Of a stretch of 64,000 bases of DNA, positions 46,140 through 55,412 are shown one piece after another. The DNA comes from Arsukibacterium tuosuense (GTDB lineage Bacteria > Pseudomonadota > Gammaproteobacteria > Enterobacterales > Alteromonadaceae), in NCBI RefSeq assembly GCF_900215315.1, contig NZ_OBEB01000006.1, positions 267,137 to 331,136 on the forward strand, given 5' to 3'. Each line of letters opens with the position of its first letter. Within the stretch, counting starts at the first letter, position 1. The translations under genes and the position numbers were made by a program. Below the pieces are notes generated by a model. The model did not search any database, had not been told where the DNA came from, and saw nothing but the letters and a program-made list of their open reading frames with translations.

Positions 46140-46735
46140 TGCAGGTATTAAATAAAACCGTTATTGCGCTATTGCTGACATTGTTGCTGGCAAACGGCGC
46201 TGTTGCAATCGCGCAGCCTGCGGCGGCTGAGCAGCAACAGACTGCTGCAGATAACGCTAAGCCTGAAGATAAAGCTACAGCTGAAGATAAAGCTACAGCT
46301 GAAGCGACAGCTGCCCCTGAACTCCTTACAGAGCCAGACGCTATTGCCGAGCCAGCAGACCCTGCAACCGAACCACGACAAAGTTCGCCGTTTCAGCGGC
46401 AGGAACCACCCACAGAGCGCAGCCCGAACAGTGGTATTAGCCTGACTAAAATCGCCATTTCTCTGGCGGCGGTAGTGCTGCTGGTCCTCGCACTGGGCTG
46501 GTTATTCAAAAAATTGACATTACGTCTGCCAGGCAGCCAGCATGTTAAAGTTATTTGTTCGGTGCCACTGGGGCAGCGCGAGCGCTTGTTAGTTATTGAA
46601 ATTCAAGGAAAACAGCGGGTGCTTGGGGTTACGCCACAAAGCATAAATATGCTGTTTGAGTTAGAAAATTCCCTTCCTGAGACAAAGTTGGCATCAGACT
46701 TTCATACACAGTTGCAATCATTCCTGAAAAAGTAA
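46139..46735 (+). CDS. fliO: Flagellar biosynthesis protein FliO
   Basis: FliO helps assemble the FliP ring of the export gate. The 198-residue protein begins with a signal-like hydrophobic segment (residues 7-25). It continues with an acidic, Ala/Pro/Thr-rich periplasmic stretch that includes a perfect 18-base tandem repeat, then a membrane helix (KIAISLAAVVLLVLALGWLF, about residues 102-121), and ends in the cytoplasmic FliO domain (VKVICSVPLGQRERLLVIEIQGKQRVLGVT). fliP follows six bases later. Confidence 0.9.
   Translation: MQVLNKTVIALLLTLLLANGAVAIAQPAAAEQQQTAADNAKPEDKATAEDKATAEATAAPELLTEPDAIAEPADPATEPRQSSPFQRQEPPTERSPNSGISLTKIAISLAAVVLLVLALGWLFKKLTLRLPGSQHVKVICSVPLGQRERLLVIEIQGKQRVLGVTPQSINMLFELENSLPETKLASDFHTQLQSFLKK
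46263..46298 (+). repeat. Perfect 2 x 18-base tandem repeat in fliO
   Basis: CTGAAGATAAAGCTACAG occurs twice in a row (46263-46280, 46281-46298), followed by a partial third unit. It encodes repeated six-residue units of the type AEDKAT in the periplasmic linker of FliO and stays in frame. Confidence 0.9.
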
Positions 46736-46741
46736 GTTTTT

Positions 46742-47485
46742 ATGTTGCGATTGCTGTGTGTGTTGTTGCTGTTACTCAGCCCAACGGTGCTGGCTGACAA
46801 CAGTATGTTGTCGGCTGTAACCGTTACCACTAATGATGATGGTTCCCAGCAATACAGCTTAACGCTGCAGGTGCTGGCGTTAATGACCATGCTGAGCTTT
46901 ATTCCGGCGATGGTCATTATGATGACCAGCTTTACCCGGATAATCGTGGTATTGGCAATTCTGCGTCAGGCTATTGGCTTGCAGCAAACACCCTCAAATC
47001 AGGTACTAATCGGTATCACATTGTTTCTGACTTTTTTCATTATGGCGCCGGTATTTAAAACGGTTAATGAGCAGGCTATTCAGCCTTATCTGGATGAGTC
47101 GATTACCCCGGTGCAGGCGCTGGATGCGGCAATTGTGCCGGTAAAAGCCTTTATGTTGCATCAAACCCGGGTCAGAGACTTGGATACCTTTGCGCAAATT
47201 GCTGGCATTGAAGTGTTAGAGCAGCCGCAGGACTACCCGTTAACAGTAGTAATTCCGGCTTTTATTACCAGTGAATTAAAAACGGCATTTCAAATTGGTT
47301 TTATGTTGTTTATTCCGTTTCTGATAATCGATTTGGTGGTGGCAAGCGTGCTGATGGCAATGGGTATGATGATGCTATCACCGATGATCATCTCGTTGCC
47401 ATTTAAACTGATGATGTTTGTGCTGGTCGATGGCTGGATCCTGGTTATGGGTACCCTTGCTACCAGTTATGGAGTCGGCACATGA
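46742..47485 (+). CDS. fliP: Flagellar export gate protein FliP
   Basis: FliP forms the core of the export gate with FliQ and FliR. The 247-residue protein has a cleavable signal peptide ([17 protein letters not shown]), then membrane segments and the family signature [46 protein letters not shown]. The end [27 protein letters not shown] is also typical. Its end overlaps fliQ by four bases. Confidence 0.96.
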   Translation: MLRLLCVLLLLLSPTVLADNSMLSAVTVTTNDDGSQQYSLTLQVLALMTMLSFIPAMVIMMTSFTRIIVVLAILRQAIGLQQTPSNQVLIGITLFLTFFIMAPVFKTVNEQAIQPYLDESITPVQALDAAIVPVKAFMLHQTRVRDLDTFAQIAGIEVLEQPQDYPLTVVIPAFITSELKTAFQIGFMLFIPFLIIDLVVASVLMAMGMMMLSPMIISLPFKLMMFVLVDGWILVMGTLATSYGVGT

Positions 47486-47751
47486 GCCCAGAGGTCTTTG
47501 TCGATGTGCTGCGTGATGCACTGTTCATTGTAATTTTGCTGGTTAGCGCCATTATTTTGCCATCGTTATTTGTTGGCCTGATTGTGGCGGTATTTCAGGC
47601 TGCCACTTCCATTAACGAACAAACGCTGAGCTTTTTGCCCAGGTTAATTGTTACCATACTGGCTTTAATCTTTGGTGGCCATTGGTTTGTGCGGGTGATA
47701 ATGGATTATACCGAGAACTTAATTCTCAGTATCCCTTCCGTGGTGAGCTGA
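47482..47751 (+). CDS. fliQ: Flagellar export gate protein FliQ
   Basis: An 89-residue protein with two membrane helices: [30 protein letters not shown] and [22 protein letters not shown]. The segment [16 protein letters not shown] is the conserved FliQ loop. Its stop overlaps the fliR start (TGATG). Confidence 0.96.
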   Translation: MSPEVFVDVLRDALFIVILLVSAIILPSLFVGLIVAVFQAATSINEQTLSFLPRLIVTILALIFGGHWFVRVIMDYTENLILSIPSVVS

Positions 47752-48524
47752 TGGAATTCCCGCTCGACATCTTAATGCAGGGCATCGCAGATTTTCTGTT
47801 GCCGCTGTGCCGGGTTACCGGCATGCTGATGATTATGGCCGGGCTGGGAGCGCGTAATATTCCAATGCGGATAAAAACCGGCCTGGTGGTGATGATTACC
47901 CTGGCGGCAATGCCGATGCTACCACCGGTAACACCGCCCAACTTATTATCGGCGGCAATGTTTGTCGAAGTGTTCTTTCAGATTATGATTGGCTTTGCCC
48001 TGGGCTTTATTTCGCAGATGTTTATTACCACCTTTGTGCTGGCAGGGCAGTTGCTGGCCACCCAGACCGGCTTAGCGTTTGCATCAATGGCGGACCCGTC
48101 CAGTGGCGTCAGTGTGCCGGCCATTGGCCAGTTTTATCTGATTTTAGCCACCTTGCTGTTTTTTGTTTTTAACGGTCACTTAATTATGATCCAGATGCTG
48201 GTGTTCAGCTTTGACACCTTGCCTATTAACGGTACCTGGTGGGAGATGAGCAGCTACTGGACCATTGTTGAATTTGGCGGCTGGATGTTTGCTACAGCGT
48301 TGGCGATTGCCCTGGCGCCTATCGTGGCCATGCTGGTGGTGAATTTATCGTTTGGTATCATGACCCGGGCCGCCCCGCAGTTAAATATTTTCTCGATAGG
48401 TTTCCCGATTACCATGTTGTCAGGCTTGCTGATTTTATGGCTTACCCTTGACACCTTTTTATTCCACTACGACAAGCAATGGCAGCACGCAATAGACTAC
48501 AGCTGCCGGCTTATTGGCTGTTGA
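47751..48524 (+). CDS. fliR: Flagellar export gate protein FliR
   Basis: The third gate component, 257 residues with about six membrane helices. ATG 47751, overlapping the fliQ stop, gives the normal FliR start [27 protein letters not shown]; an upstream in-frame ATG at 47682 lies well inside fliQ. Conserved segments include GLGARNIPMRIKTGLVVMITLA and GQLLATQTGLAFASMADPSSG. flhB follows 12 bases later. Confidence 0.95.
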   Translation: MEFPLDILMQGIADFLLPLCRVTGMLMIMAGLGARNIPMRIKTGLVVMITLAAMPMLPPVTPPNLLSAAMFVEVFFQIMIGFALGFISQMFITTFVLAGQLLATQTGLAFASMADPSSGVSVPAIGQFYLILATLLFFVFNGHLIMIQMLVFSFDTLPINGTWWEMSSYWTIVEFGGWMFATALAIALAPIVAMLVVNLSFGIMTRAAPQLNIFSIGFPITMLSGLLILWLTLDTFLFHYDKQWQHAIDYSCRLIGC

Positions 48525-48536
48525 CGGAGGCTGACT

Positions 48537-49667
48537 ATGGCAGAAGATTCCGGCGCAGAAAAAACCGAACAGCCCACGCCCAAGAAGCTGCAAGACGCAG
48601 CAGAAAAGGGCCAGATAGCCCGCTCAAAAGACCTTGGCACGGCTTTTGTGCTGATCGCCAGTGCGGCATCCATGCTGATGTTTGGCAAAATGCTGGCGGT
48701 AGGGGTGTTAAATGTCGGTCAACGCATGATGCACCTTGACCAAAAAGACATGTTCGACACCAACTCAATGTTTACTGCGTGGACTGAAGTAGGCAAAGAA
48801 TTAATACCGCCATTAGCCGCTATTTTTGGGTTTATTCTGGTGGCCGCTTTTGTTGGTAACTGTTTGCTGGGTGGCTTTAATTTCAGCTGGCAGGCGGCGG
48901 GGCCTAAACTGAGCAAAATGGACCCGTTAAAAGGTTTTAAGCGGATGTTTGGCTTACAAGCCTTAGTAGAGCTTGGCAAAAGCATCCTGAAAGTGGCGGT
49001 GGTGGTTACCGTGGCTTATCTGCTGCTAAAGCTGTTTTTTATGGATATTATGGCGCTGTCACTGATGAGCGAACCGAATAATATCGAGTCAGCCCTGTAT
49101 GTGCTGGCCTGGTTGTTTCTCGGGCTGTGTAGCAGCATCTCCATTATTGCTCTGGTTGATGCGCCCTACCAGAAATGGAACCACATTAAGCAGCTAAAAA
49201 TGAGCCTGCAGGAAATTAAAGACGAGCATAAAAACTCGGAAGGTAGCCCGGAAATTAAAGCCCGCATTCGCCGCACCCAAATGCAAATGTCAATGAAACG
49301 GATGATGCAGGAAGTACCAACAGCCGATGTTATTGTCACCAACCCGACCCATTTTGCGGTAGCGCTCAAATATGACCAGGGTAAGTTCCGGGCGCCGGTT
49401 GTGGTGGCCAAAGGCGTAGACGAAGTCGCAATGCATATCCGGAAAATTGGTAATGAGCATAAAGTACCGGTGATTGAGTCGCCCGCGCTGGCCAGGTCAA
49501 TTTTCTACACCACGGAGCTGGATCATCCTATTCCTGAACAGCTGTTCGCTGCGGTAGCTCAGGTTCTGGCTTACGTTTATCAGCTGAAAATGTATAAAAA
49601 AGGCAAAGGCAGCCGGCCAAAAACGTTGGCCAGAGAGTTGCCAATACCCGCCGATTATCGCCACTAA
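48537..49667 (+). CDS. flhB: Flagellar export switch protein FlhB
   Basis: FlhB changes export specificity from hook to filament by self-cleavage. The 376-residue protein starts AEDSGAEKTEQPTPKKLQDAAEKGQIARSKD, has four membrane helices, and carries the cleavage site NPTH in VIVTNPTHFAVALKYDQ (about residue 268). Ribosome site GGAGG. It is followed by a 43-base palindrome before the separately promoted flhA. Confidence 0.96.
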   Translation: MAEDSGAEKTEQPTPKKLQDAAEKGQIARSKDLGTAFVLIASAASMLMFGKMLAVGVLNVGQRMMHLDQKDMFDTNSMFTAWTEVGKELIPPLAAIFGFILVAAFVGNCLLGGFNFSWQAAGPKLSKMDPLKGFKRMFGLQALVELGKSILKVAVVVTVAYLLLKLFFMDIMALSLMSEPNNIESALYVLAWLFLGLCSSISIIALVDAPYQKWNHIKQLKMSLQEIKDEHKNSEGSPEIKARIRRTQMQMSMKRMMQEVPTADVIVTNPTHFAVALKYDQGKFRAPVVVAKGVDEVAMHIRKIGNEHKVPVIESPALARSIFYTTELDHPIPEQLFAAVAQVLAYVYQLKMYKKGKGSRPKTLARELPIPADYRH

Positions 49668-49678
49668 GCGCTAACCTC

Positions 49679-49693
49679 ACAGCTAAAAGCTGT
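49679..49693 (+). other. Short hairpin after flhB
   Basis: ACAGCT-AAA-AGCTGT is a perfect 6-bp stem with a 3-base loop, starting 12 bases after the flhB stop. It directly abuts the 43-bp palindrome at 49694, so the two may fold as a double hairpin. Confidence 0.45.
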
Positions 49694-49736
49694 AAAATGG
49701 GTCAGAGTGAATAATTTATTCACTCTGACCCATTTT
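49694..49736 (+). repeat. 43-bp palindrome between flhB and flhA (REP-like or terminator)
   Basis: Two perfect 21-base arms (AAAATGGGTCAGAGTGAATAA and its reverse complement) flank a single T. The outer A-run and T-run would make a strong bidirectional intrinsic terminator. GGGTCAGAGT recurs at the right end of the window (63896-63905), which suggests a repetitive extragenic element as well. Confidence 0.75.
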
Positions 49737-49743
49737 TCAGTTG

Positions 49744-49759
49744 TGGAACGCTTTTTGCT
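49744..49759 (+). promoter_or_regulatory. Sigma-54 promoter of the flhA operon
   Basis: TGGAACGCTTTTTGCT matches TGGCACGNNNNTTGCT with one mismatch and exact GG-N10-GC spacing. It lies eight bases after the palindrome and 49 bases upstream of the flhA ATG, so flhA-flhF-flhG-fliA can be transcribed separately from flhB. Confidence 0.85.
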
Positions 49760-49808
49760 GTTACTGACTTAGCCTCGCGTTATGCGCCAATAATTTGTTA
49801 GGTACGCC

Positions 49809-51914
49809 ATGCAGTTTGTTCAGTATTTCAACAACTTTGATAAATCAAAATTGTCTTTTATGAAAGGGCTTGGCACGCCAATGCTTATTCTGGCAGCGCT
49901 GGCGATGGTAGTGTTGCCGTTACCGCCTATTCTGCTGGATACCCTGTTTTCTTTTAACATTGCCTTGTCGCTGGTCGTGCTGCTGGTCACCATTTATACC
50001 TTGCGTCCGCTTGATTTCGGTATTTTCCCCAGCGTCTTGCTGGTTGCAACTATTATGCGGCTGGCCCTGAACGTGGCCAGTACCCGGGTAGTTTTGCTGG
50101 AGGGCCATAACGGCGGTGATGCTGCCGGCAAAGTGATTGAAGCCTTTGGCTCGGTGGTTATCGGCGGTAACTATGCGGTCGGTATTGTGGTGTTTTTAAT
50201 TCTGATCATCATTAACTTTGTGGTTGTAACCAAAGGTGCGGGACGTATTGCTGAAGTGTCGGCCCGCTTTACTCTGGATGCGATGCCCGGTAAGCAAATG
50301 GCAATAGATGCTGATTTAAACTCAGGGCTGATTACCCAGGATGAAGCCCGGACCCGCCGTGAGGAAGTGACCAACGAAGCTGATTTTTACGGTTCAATGG
50401 ATGGTGCCAGTAAATTTGTAAAAGGCGATGCGATTGCCGGTATTGTCATTCTGGTCATCAACCTAATCGGTGGCTTATTTATCGGTATGCTGCAGCATGA
50501 TTTAAGCTTCGGCGATGCCATGGAAATTTATACCCTGCTAACCATCGGTGATGGCCTGGTTGCCCAAATACCGTCACTGTTACTGTCGATTGGCACCGCT
50601 ATTATCGTTACCCGGCAGAATAAATCAGGTGATTTGGGCGAGCAAATGACAGCTCAGCTCAGTGACAACACTCATGTGTTGTTTATCGCGGCTGGCGTAC
50701 TGACCTTAATGGGTATTGTGCCAGGCATGCCACACTTTGCGTTTTTAAGCCTGGCTGCATTAATTGGCGGTACCGCTTGGTTTATCCGGAAAAAAGCAGT
50801 TCGGGTGCAAGCAGAGCTGGTGACGAAAAATGCAGCTCCTGCCACTGATAACCAGGTACAACCGGTTAAAGAGATTGGCTGGGATGACGTCCAGGGCGTT
50901 GATACCATTGGTCTGGAAGTAGGATATCGCCTGATCCCTCTGGTAGACAAAGCCCAGGGCGGTGAGCTGTTAAACCGGATCAAGGGCGTGCGTAAGAAAC
51001 TGTCACAGGAACTGGGCTTTCTGGTGCCACCGGTGCATATCCGGGATAACCTTGATTTAGAGCCAAACAGCTACCGGGTTGCCCTGATGGGTGTTACCAG
51101 CGGAGAGGGTGAACTGCGCCACGATAACGAGTTAGCGATTAACCCTGGCCAGGTATTCGGTCAGGTTAAAGGTGTGGCTACCAAAGATCCGGCTTTTGGC
51201 CTGGAAGCAGTCTGGATAAGCAAAGACCAGCGTGAACACGCACAAACATTGGGTTACACCGTAGTTGATGCTGCCACCGTAGTGGCTACCCATCTGAGCC
51301 AGATATTAACCAATAATGCCGCCAACTTACTGGGTCATGAAGAAGTGCAGAACCTGCTGGATATGCTGGCCAAGCATTCACCGAAACTGGTAGAAGGTTT
51401 GGTGCCGGATGTACTGCAACTGACCACGGTGGTTAAAGTGCTGCAAAACCTGCTGCAGGAAGGGGTGCCCATTCGTGATATGCGCACTATCGTCCAGACG
51501 CTGGTGGAATATGGTAGTAAAAGTCAGGATGTCGATGTGCTTACTGCGGCCTGCAGGATTTCGCTGCGCCGGTTAATTGTGCAGGAAGTAGTGGGTAGCA
51601 AGCCAGAAATTCCGGTGATTACTTTTGCACCTGAGCTTGAGCAAATGTTGCATCAGTCAATGCAGGCTGCGGGCAATGATGGTGCCGGCATTGAGCCCGG
51701 ACTGGCAGACAGGATCCAGCAATCGTTGCAGGAAGCGCATCAGAACCAGGAATTAAGTGGCGACAGTGCGGTGATGCTAACGTCAGGAATTTTACGCTCA
51801 GTCATGGCACGATTCGTGAAGTACACTATTCCAGGTCTGCGGGTATTGTCATATCAGGAAATTCCCGATGATAAACAAATTCGAATTGTCAGCGTTATTG
51901 GTCAGCAAAACTAG
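49809..51914 (+). CDS. flhA: Flagellar export gate protein FlhA
   Basis: The largest export-gate protein. The 701-residue sequence has about eight membrane helices in the first 330 residues, with the conserved FHIPEP segment RFTLDAMPGKQMAIDADLNSGLI, then a large cytoplasmic domain with substrate-chaperone docking surfaces. It ends RVLSYQEIPDDKQIRIVSVIGQQN. The start MQFVQYFNNFDKSKLSF fits polar-flagellum FlhA proteins. flhF follows nine bases later. Confidence 0.96.
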   Translation: MQFVQYFNNFDKSKLSFMKGLGTPMLILAALAMVVLPLPPILLDTLFSFNIALSLVVLLVTIYTLRPLDFGIFPSVLLVATIMRLALNVASTRVVLLEGHNGGDAAGKVIEAFGSVVIGGNYAVGIVVFLILIIINFVVVTKGAGRIAEVSARFTLDAMPGKQMAIDADLNSGLITQDEARTRREEVTNEADFYGSMDGASKFVKGDAIAGIVILVINLIGGLFIGMLQHDLSFGDAMEIYTLLTIGDGLVAQIPSLLLSIGTAIIVTRQNKSGDLGEQMTAQLSDNTHVLFIAAGVLTLMGIVPGMPHFAFLSLAALIGGTAWFIRKKAVRVQAELVTKNAAPATDNQVQPVKEIGWDDVQGVDTIGLEVGYRLIPLVDKAQGGELLNRIKGVRKKLSQELGFLVPPVHIRDNLDLEPNSYRVALMGVTSGEGELRHDNELAINPGQVFGQVKGVATKDPAFGLEAVWISKDQREHAQTLGYTVVDAATVVATHLSQILTNNAANLLGHEEVQNLLDMLAKHSPKLVEGLVPDVLQLTTVVKVLQNLLQEGVPIRDMRTIVQTLVEYGSKSQDVDVLTAACRISLRRLIVQEVVGSKPEIPVITFAPELEQMLHQSMQAAGNDGAGIEPGLADRIQQSLQEAHQNQELSGDSAVMLTSGILRSVMARFVKYTIPGLRVLSYQEIPDDKQIRIVSVIGQQN

Positions 51915-51923
51915 GAGTAACTC

Positions 51924-53369
51924 ATGAAAATTAAACGCTTTGTCGCTAAGGATATGCGTACCGCCTTGACGGAAGTCAAAGAGTTCCTGGGGCCAGATGC
52001 GATAATATTATCAAACAAAAAAGTGGCGGAAGGCGTCGAGATTGTGGCTGCGATTGATCCGGAGAGCCAGAGCGCTAAACTTGCTGCAGCACCGGCTGTC
52101 CCGGCTACTGCCGCGCGGCAGGCACCACGCAGCGAGCCCCGCTTCAGCGCCCGGATTGATGATGGCGAACCAGTGGCTGCAGCCAGAAATACCGCTACTG
52201 AGCAGACAGAAGCGCCAGCCGACTCATTGCGTGAGTTGCTGGCCCGGCAAATGATTAAACAGCAGGGCCGCGAGCCTGCTGCACAAAGTAATAAGCGCTC
52301 ACCTGCGGCTTCGCAACAGACAGTAAACCCGGCGGCGGCATTTGAGCGTCAAAGTTCTGGCACTAATCCGGCTGCGGCGGCCAGCCAATGGCAGGAGCTG
52401 AGCAAACAGCAGCAGCAACAGAGCCAGTCGATGGCGACCCAGTTTGAGGCTATGCGTAACGAAATGTTGTCAATGCGCCAGTTATTGCAGCATCAGGTTT
52501 CAGGCTTAATGTGGCAGGACTTAGCACGGCGCGAGCCGGTGCGGGCATTGGTAATTGAACATTTACAGCAGCTGGGTTTGTCAGAGCAGGTTGCCGATCA
52601 ACTAGCGTGCTTTATGCCGGAAGACATCAGCGCCTGCGAAGCCTGGGAAACCGCTATGGAACTCTTGGGCGGGCAGCTGAGCACCACCAATGACGACATC
52701 CTGCGCCACGGTGGTATAGTGGCCTTAGTCGGCCCAACCGGCGTAGGTAAAACCACTACCGTGGCTAAGCTGGCGGCAGGTTTCGCCAAACGTCATGGTG
52801 CCGATCAGGTGGCATTGATCACTACCGATTCCTACCGGATTGGTGCTTTTGAACAGCTGGCCACTTATGGCCGGATAATTGGCTGCCCGGTCAAGCAGGC
52901 GAAAGACAGTGATGAGTTAGCCCTGCTGTTAAATCAGCTGGCGCAGCGTAAACTTATTCTTATTGATACTGCCGGTATGAGTCAGCGAGACGTGCGCCTG
53001 GCGGAAAAACTTGCCAGTTTAGTGCATAATTCACGTGTCAAAATAAAAAGTTATCTGGTATTGTCTGCGACAGCGCAGGCCAGAGTAATGCAGGAGACGG
53101 TTGCGCAGTTCAAACGGATTTCTCTGGCGGGTTGTATTTTTACTAAACTTGATGAATGCTTAAGTTTGGGTGAAGTAATCAACGTGGCCATTCAAAACGC
53201 ATTGCCGGTTAGTTATCTGACTAATGGTCAGCGGGTGCCGGAAGATATCGTGGTAGCCGACGCCGCCGATTTAGTGCAACGAGCTGAAATATTGCGGCTG
53301 ACTCACAGCAGTGCCGGACATCAGTGGTATCAGGATGATGTGTCCCGAACGGAAACAGCCTATGCATAG
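51924..53369 (+). CDS. flhF: Flagellar placement GTPase FlhF
   Basis: An SRP-type GTPase that places the flagellum at the cell pole. The 481 residues start KIKRFVAKDMRTALTEVKEFLGPDAIILSNKKV (B domain), have a Gln/Ala-rich linker, and end in the NG domain with GPTGVGKTTTVAKLA (G1), TTDSYRIGAFEQL, IDTAGMSQRDVRL (G3) and TKLDECLSLGE (G4). Ribosome site AGGAG. Its end overlaps flhG by eight bases. Confidence 0.96.
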   Translation: MKIKRFVAKDMRTALTEVKEFLGPDAIILSNKKVAEGVEIVAAIDPESQSAKLAAAPAVPATAARQAPRSEPRFSARIDDGEPVAAARNTATEQTEAPADSLRELLARQMIKQQGREPAAQSNKRSPAASQQTVNPAAAFERQSSGTNPAAAASQWQELSKQQQQQSQSMATQFEAMRNEMLSMRQLLQHQVSGLMWQDLARREPVRALVIEHLQQLGLSEQVADQLACFMPEDISACEAWETAMELLGGQLSTTNDDILRHGGIVALVGPTGVGKTTTVAKLAAGFAKRHGADQVALITTDSYRIGAFEQLATYGRIIGCPVKQAKDSDELALLLNQLAQRKLILIDTAGMSQRDVRLAEKLASLVHNSRVKIKSYLVLSATAQARVMQETVAQFKRISLAGCIFTKLDECLSLGEVINVAIQNALPVSYLTNGQRVPEDIVVADAADLVQRAEILRLTHSSAGHQWYQDDVSRTETAYA

Positions 53370-54240
53370 TCACGAATTAATTGACGATCAAGCCAATGGC
53401 CTGAGAAGAATGAATAAGCAGATGGTAAAAGTAATTTCAATAACCGGTGGTAAGGGTGGCGTAGGTAAAACTAACGTCAGTCTGAACCTGGCAATGGCAA
53501 TGGCTCAACTGGGCAAAAAAGTGCTGGTGCTGGACGCCGACCTTGGCCTGGCAAATTGCGATGTGATGCTGGGTTTACGGGTGGAAAAAAATCTTTCTCA
53601 TGTGTTGTCCGGCGAGTGTGAGCTGGACGATGTCATTATTGATGGCCCTTTCGGGATCAAAATTGTACCTGCGACGTCTGGCTCGCAGAATATGACCGAG
53701 TTGTCAGCGGTCGAGCATGCTGGCCTTATCCGGGCATTCAGTGAATTAAAAACCCCGGTCGACGTGCTGTTAGTGGACACTGCTGCAGGCATTTCCGATA
53801 TGGTATTAAGCTTCTCCCGGGCCTCGCAGGATGTGGTGGTTGTGGTATGTGATGAGCCCAGTTCTATTACCGATGCCTACGCCCTGATGAAAATATTGAG
53901 TCGGGATCATGGTGTTGAAAAATTTAAGATTGTCGCCAACATGGTGCGCAATATGAAAGAAGGCCAGGAGCTGTTTGCCAAGTTAAGCCGGGTAACTGAC
54001 CGTTTTCTGGATGTCAGCCTCGAACTGGTGGCAACGGTGCCTTACGATGAAAATGTTCGCAAAGCGGCCCGTAAACAAAAAGCCTTTATCGATGTCTTTC
54101 CAAAAAGCCCGGCCAGCATGGCAGTTAAAGGTTTAGCCTTAAAAGCGATAAAATGGCCGGTGCCTGCCAATGCTTCTGGCCATCTGGAGTTTTTTCTTGA
54201 GCAACTGTTGCAGCCGCATGCTGATCAGGGGGTAGTGTGA
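53362..54240 (+). CDS. flhG: Flagellar number regulator FlhG (FleN, MinD-like ATPase)
   Basis: A MinD-like ATPase that limits flagellar number and antagonises FlrA/FleQ. The start ATG 53362 inside the end of flhF gives 292 residues with the family's DQANGLRRM activating motif. The deviant Walker A ITGGKGGVGKTNVSLNLA and VLVLDADLGLANCDVMLGL follow. The upstream in-frame start at 53311 would lie deeper in flhF. fliA overlaps by four bases. Confidence 0.95.
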   Translation: MHSHELIDDQANGLRRMNKQMVKVISITGGKGGVGKTNVSLNLAMAMAQLGKKVLVLDADLGLANCDVMLGLRVEKNLSHVLSGECELDDVIIDGPFGIKIVPATSGSQNMTELSAVEHAGLIRAFSELKTPVDVLLVDTAAGISDMVLSFSRASQDVVVVVCDEPSSITDAYALMKILSRDHGVEKFKIVANMVRNMKEGQELFAKLSRVTDRFLDVSLELVATVPYDENVRKAARKQKAFIDVFPKSPASMAVKGLALKAIKWPVPANASGHLEFFLEQLLQPHADQGVV

Positions 54241-54956
54241 ATAGTAAGCTGGCCGCATATGGTGGGGTTGACCAGATGCAGCAGCTGGTTGAACGTCATG
54301 CTCCGTTAGTAAAACGCATCGCTTATCATTTGATGGCCCGTTTACCTGCCAGCGTGCTGGTAGACGATTTAATTCAGTCCGGCATGATCGGCCTGATTGA
54401 AGCTGCGAAAAATTTTGATGGCAGCAAAGGTGCCAGTTTTGAAACCTTTGCCGGCATCCGCATTCGCGGTGCTATGCTGGATGAAATGCGCCGTGGTGAC
54501 TGGACCCCTCGCTCGGTGCATCGCAACGCCCGCTTAATTGCTGATACCATAGCCGAACTTGAAGCAGAGTTTGGCCGCGATATTAAAGACTTTGAAGTTG
54601 CTGAAAAACTTGATATATCCCTCGATGAGTACCATCATATGTTAACCGATGTCAGCACAGGCAGAATTATCGGTATTGAAGATCTCGGCGTATCTGAAGA
54701 TGTTCTGGTGACCTCTGACGATAGGGACGGTGATCAGTTATATGAACAGCAAGCGAATGAAGCGTTTAATAAAGCATTGGTATCGACTATTAGCAGTTTG
54801 CCGGAGCGCGAAGCTCTGGTACTCTCACTGTATTACAACGAAGAATTAAATTTAAAAGAAATTGGGGCAGTGCTGGATGTCAGCGAGTCCCGGATAAGTC
54901 AGATCCATAGCCAGGCACTCGTGCGGTTAAAAGCCAGAATGCAGGCTTGGGTATAA
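54237..54956 (+). CDS. fliA: Flagellar sigma factor FliA (sigma-28)
   Basis: This sigma factor transcribes late flagellar genes, including the flagellin and flaG promoters found in this window. The 239-residue protein has region 2 (MARLPASVLVDDLIQSGMIGLIEAAKNFDGSKGASFETFAGIRIRGAMLDEMRRGDWTPR), region 3, and region 4 (LPEREALVLSLYYNEELNLKEIGAVLDVSESRISQIHSQALVRLKA). The start is GTG 54237, overlapping the flhG stop. No flgM is in this window. Confidence 0.96.
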   Translation: MNSKLAAYGGVDQMQQLVERHAPLVKRIAYHLMARLPASVLVDDLIQSGMIGLIEAAKNFDGSKGASFETFAGIRIRGAMLDEMRRGDWTPRSVHRNARLIADTIAELEAEFGRDIKDFEVAEKLDISLDEYHHMLTDVSTGRIIGIEDLGVSEDVLVTSDDRDGDQLYEQQANEAFNKALVSTISSLPEREALVLSLYYNEELNLKEIGAVLDVSESRISQIHSQALVRLKARMQAWV

Positions 54957-55003
54957 ATTAAAGCAGTTGAGATACCAGGCGTATTATCTCGTCGGAGGGG
55001 ACT

Positions 55004-55387
55004 TTGGATAAAAATATGAAAATTCTTGTGGTTGATGACTTTTCAACCATGAGGCGCATTATTAAGAACTTGCTGCGTGACTTAGGCTTCACTAACGTGT
55101 CAGAAGCTGATGATGGCAGTACAGCGCTGCCGATGTTGCAAAACAGCGAGTTTGATTTTGTTGTTACCGACTGGAACATGCCGGGAATGCAAGGTATCGA
55201 TTTGTTGCGTGCTATCCGGGCCGATGCCAAGTTAAAGCATATTCCGGTGCTGATGGTGACCGCAGAAGCGAAAAAAGAGCAAATTATTGCCGCCGCTCAG
55301 GCTGGCGTTAATGGCTATATTGTTAAACCTTTTACTGCCGCCACCCTGCAAGAAAAGCTGGCAAAAGTCTTTGAGCGTTTAGGTTAA
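55004..55387 (+). CDS. cheY: Chemotaxis response regulator CheY, TTG start
   Basis: The single-domain receiver that binds FliM when phosphorylated. Visible are the acidic pair D11-D12, phospho-acceptor Asp56 in [21 protein letters not shown], and YIVKPF. I choose TTG 55004 as start because GGAGG (54994-54998) lies five bases upstream, whereas the first ATG (55016) is 17 bases away. The resulting [19 protein letters not shown] matches CheY from related genera. It follows fliA by 47 bases. Confidence 0.93.
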   Translation: MDKNMKILVVDDFSTMRRIIKNLLRDLGFTNVSEADDGSTALPMLQNSEFDFVVTDWNMPGMQGIDLLRAIRADAKLKHIPVLMVTAEAKKEQIIAAAQAGVNGYIVKPFTAATLQEKLAKVFERLG

Positions 55388-55412
55388 GCCGTAACTGACA
55401 AGGAGTGACACT

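Noticed and set aside
53311..53361. Earlier in-frame start for flhG
   Set aside because: It lies within flhF, and the family's N terminus begins just before the DQANGLRRM motif, matching ATG 53362.
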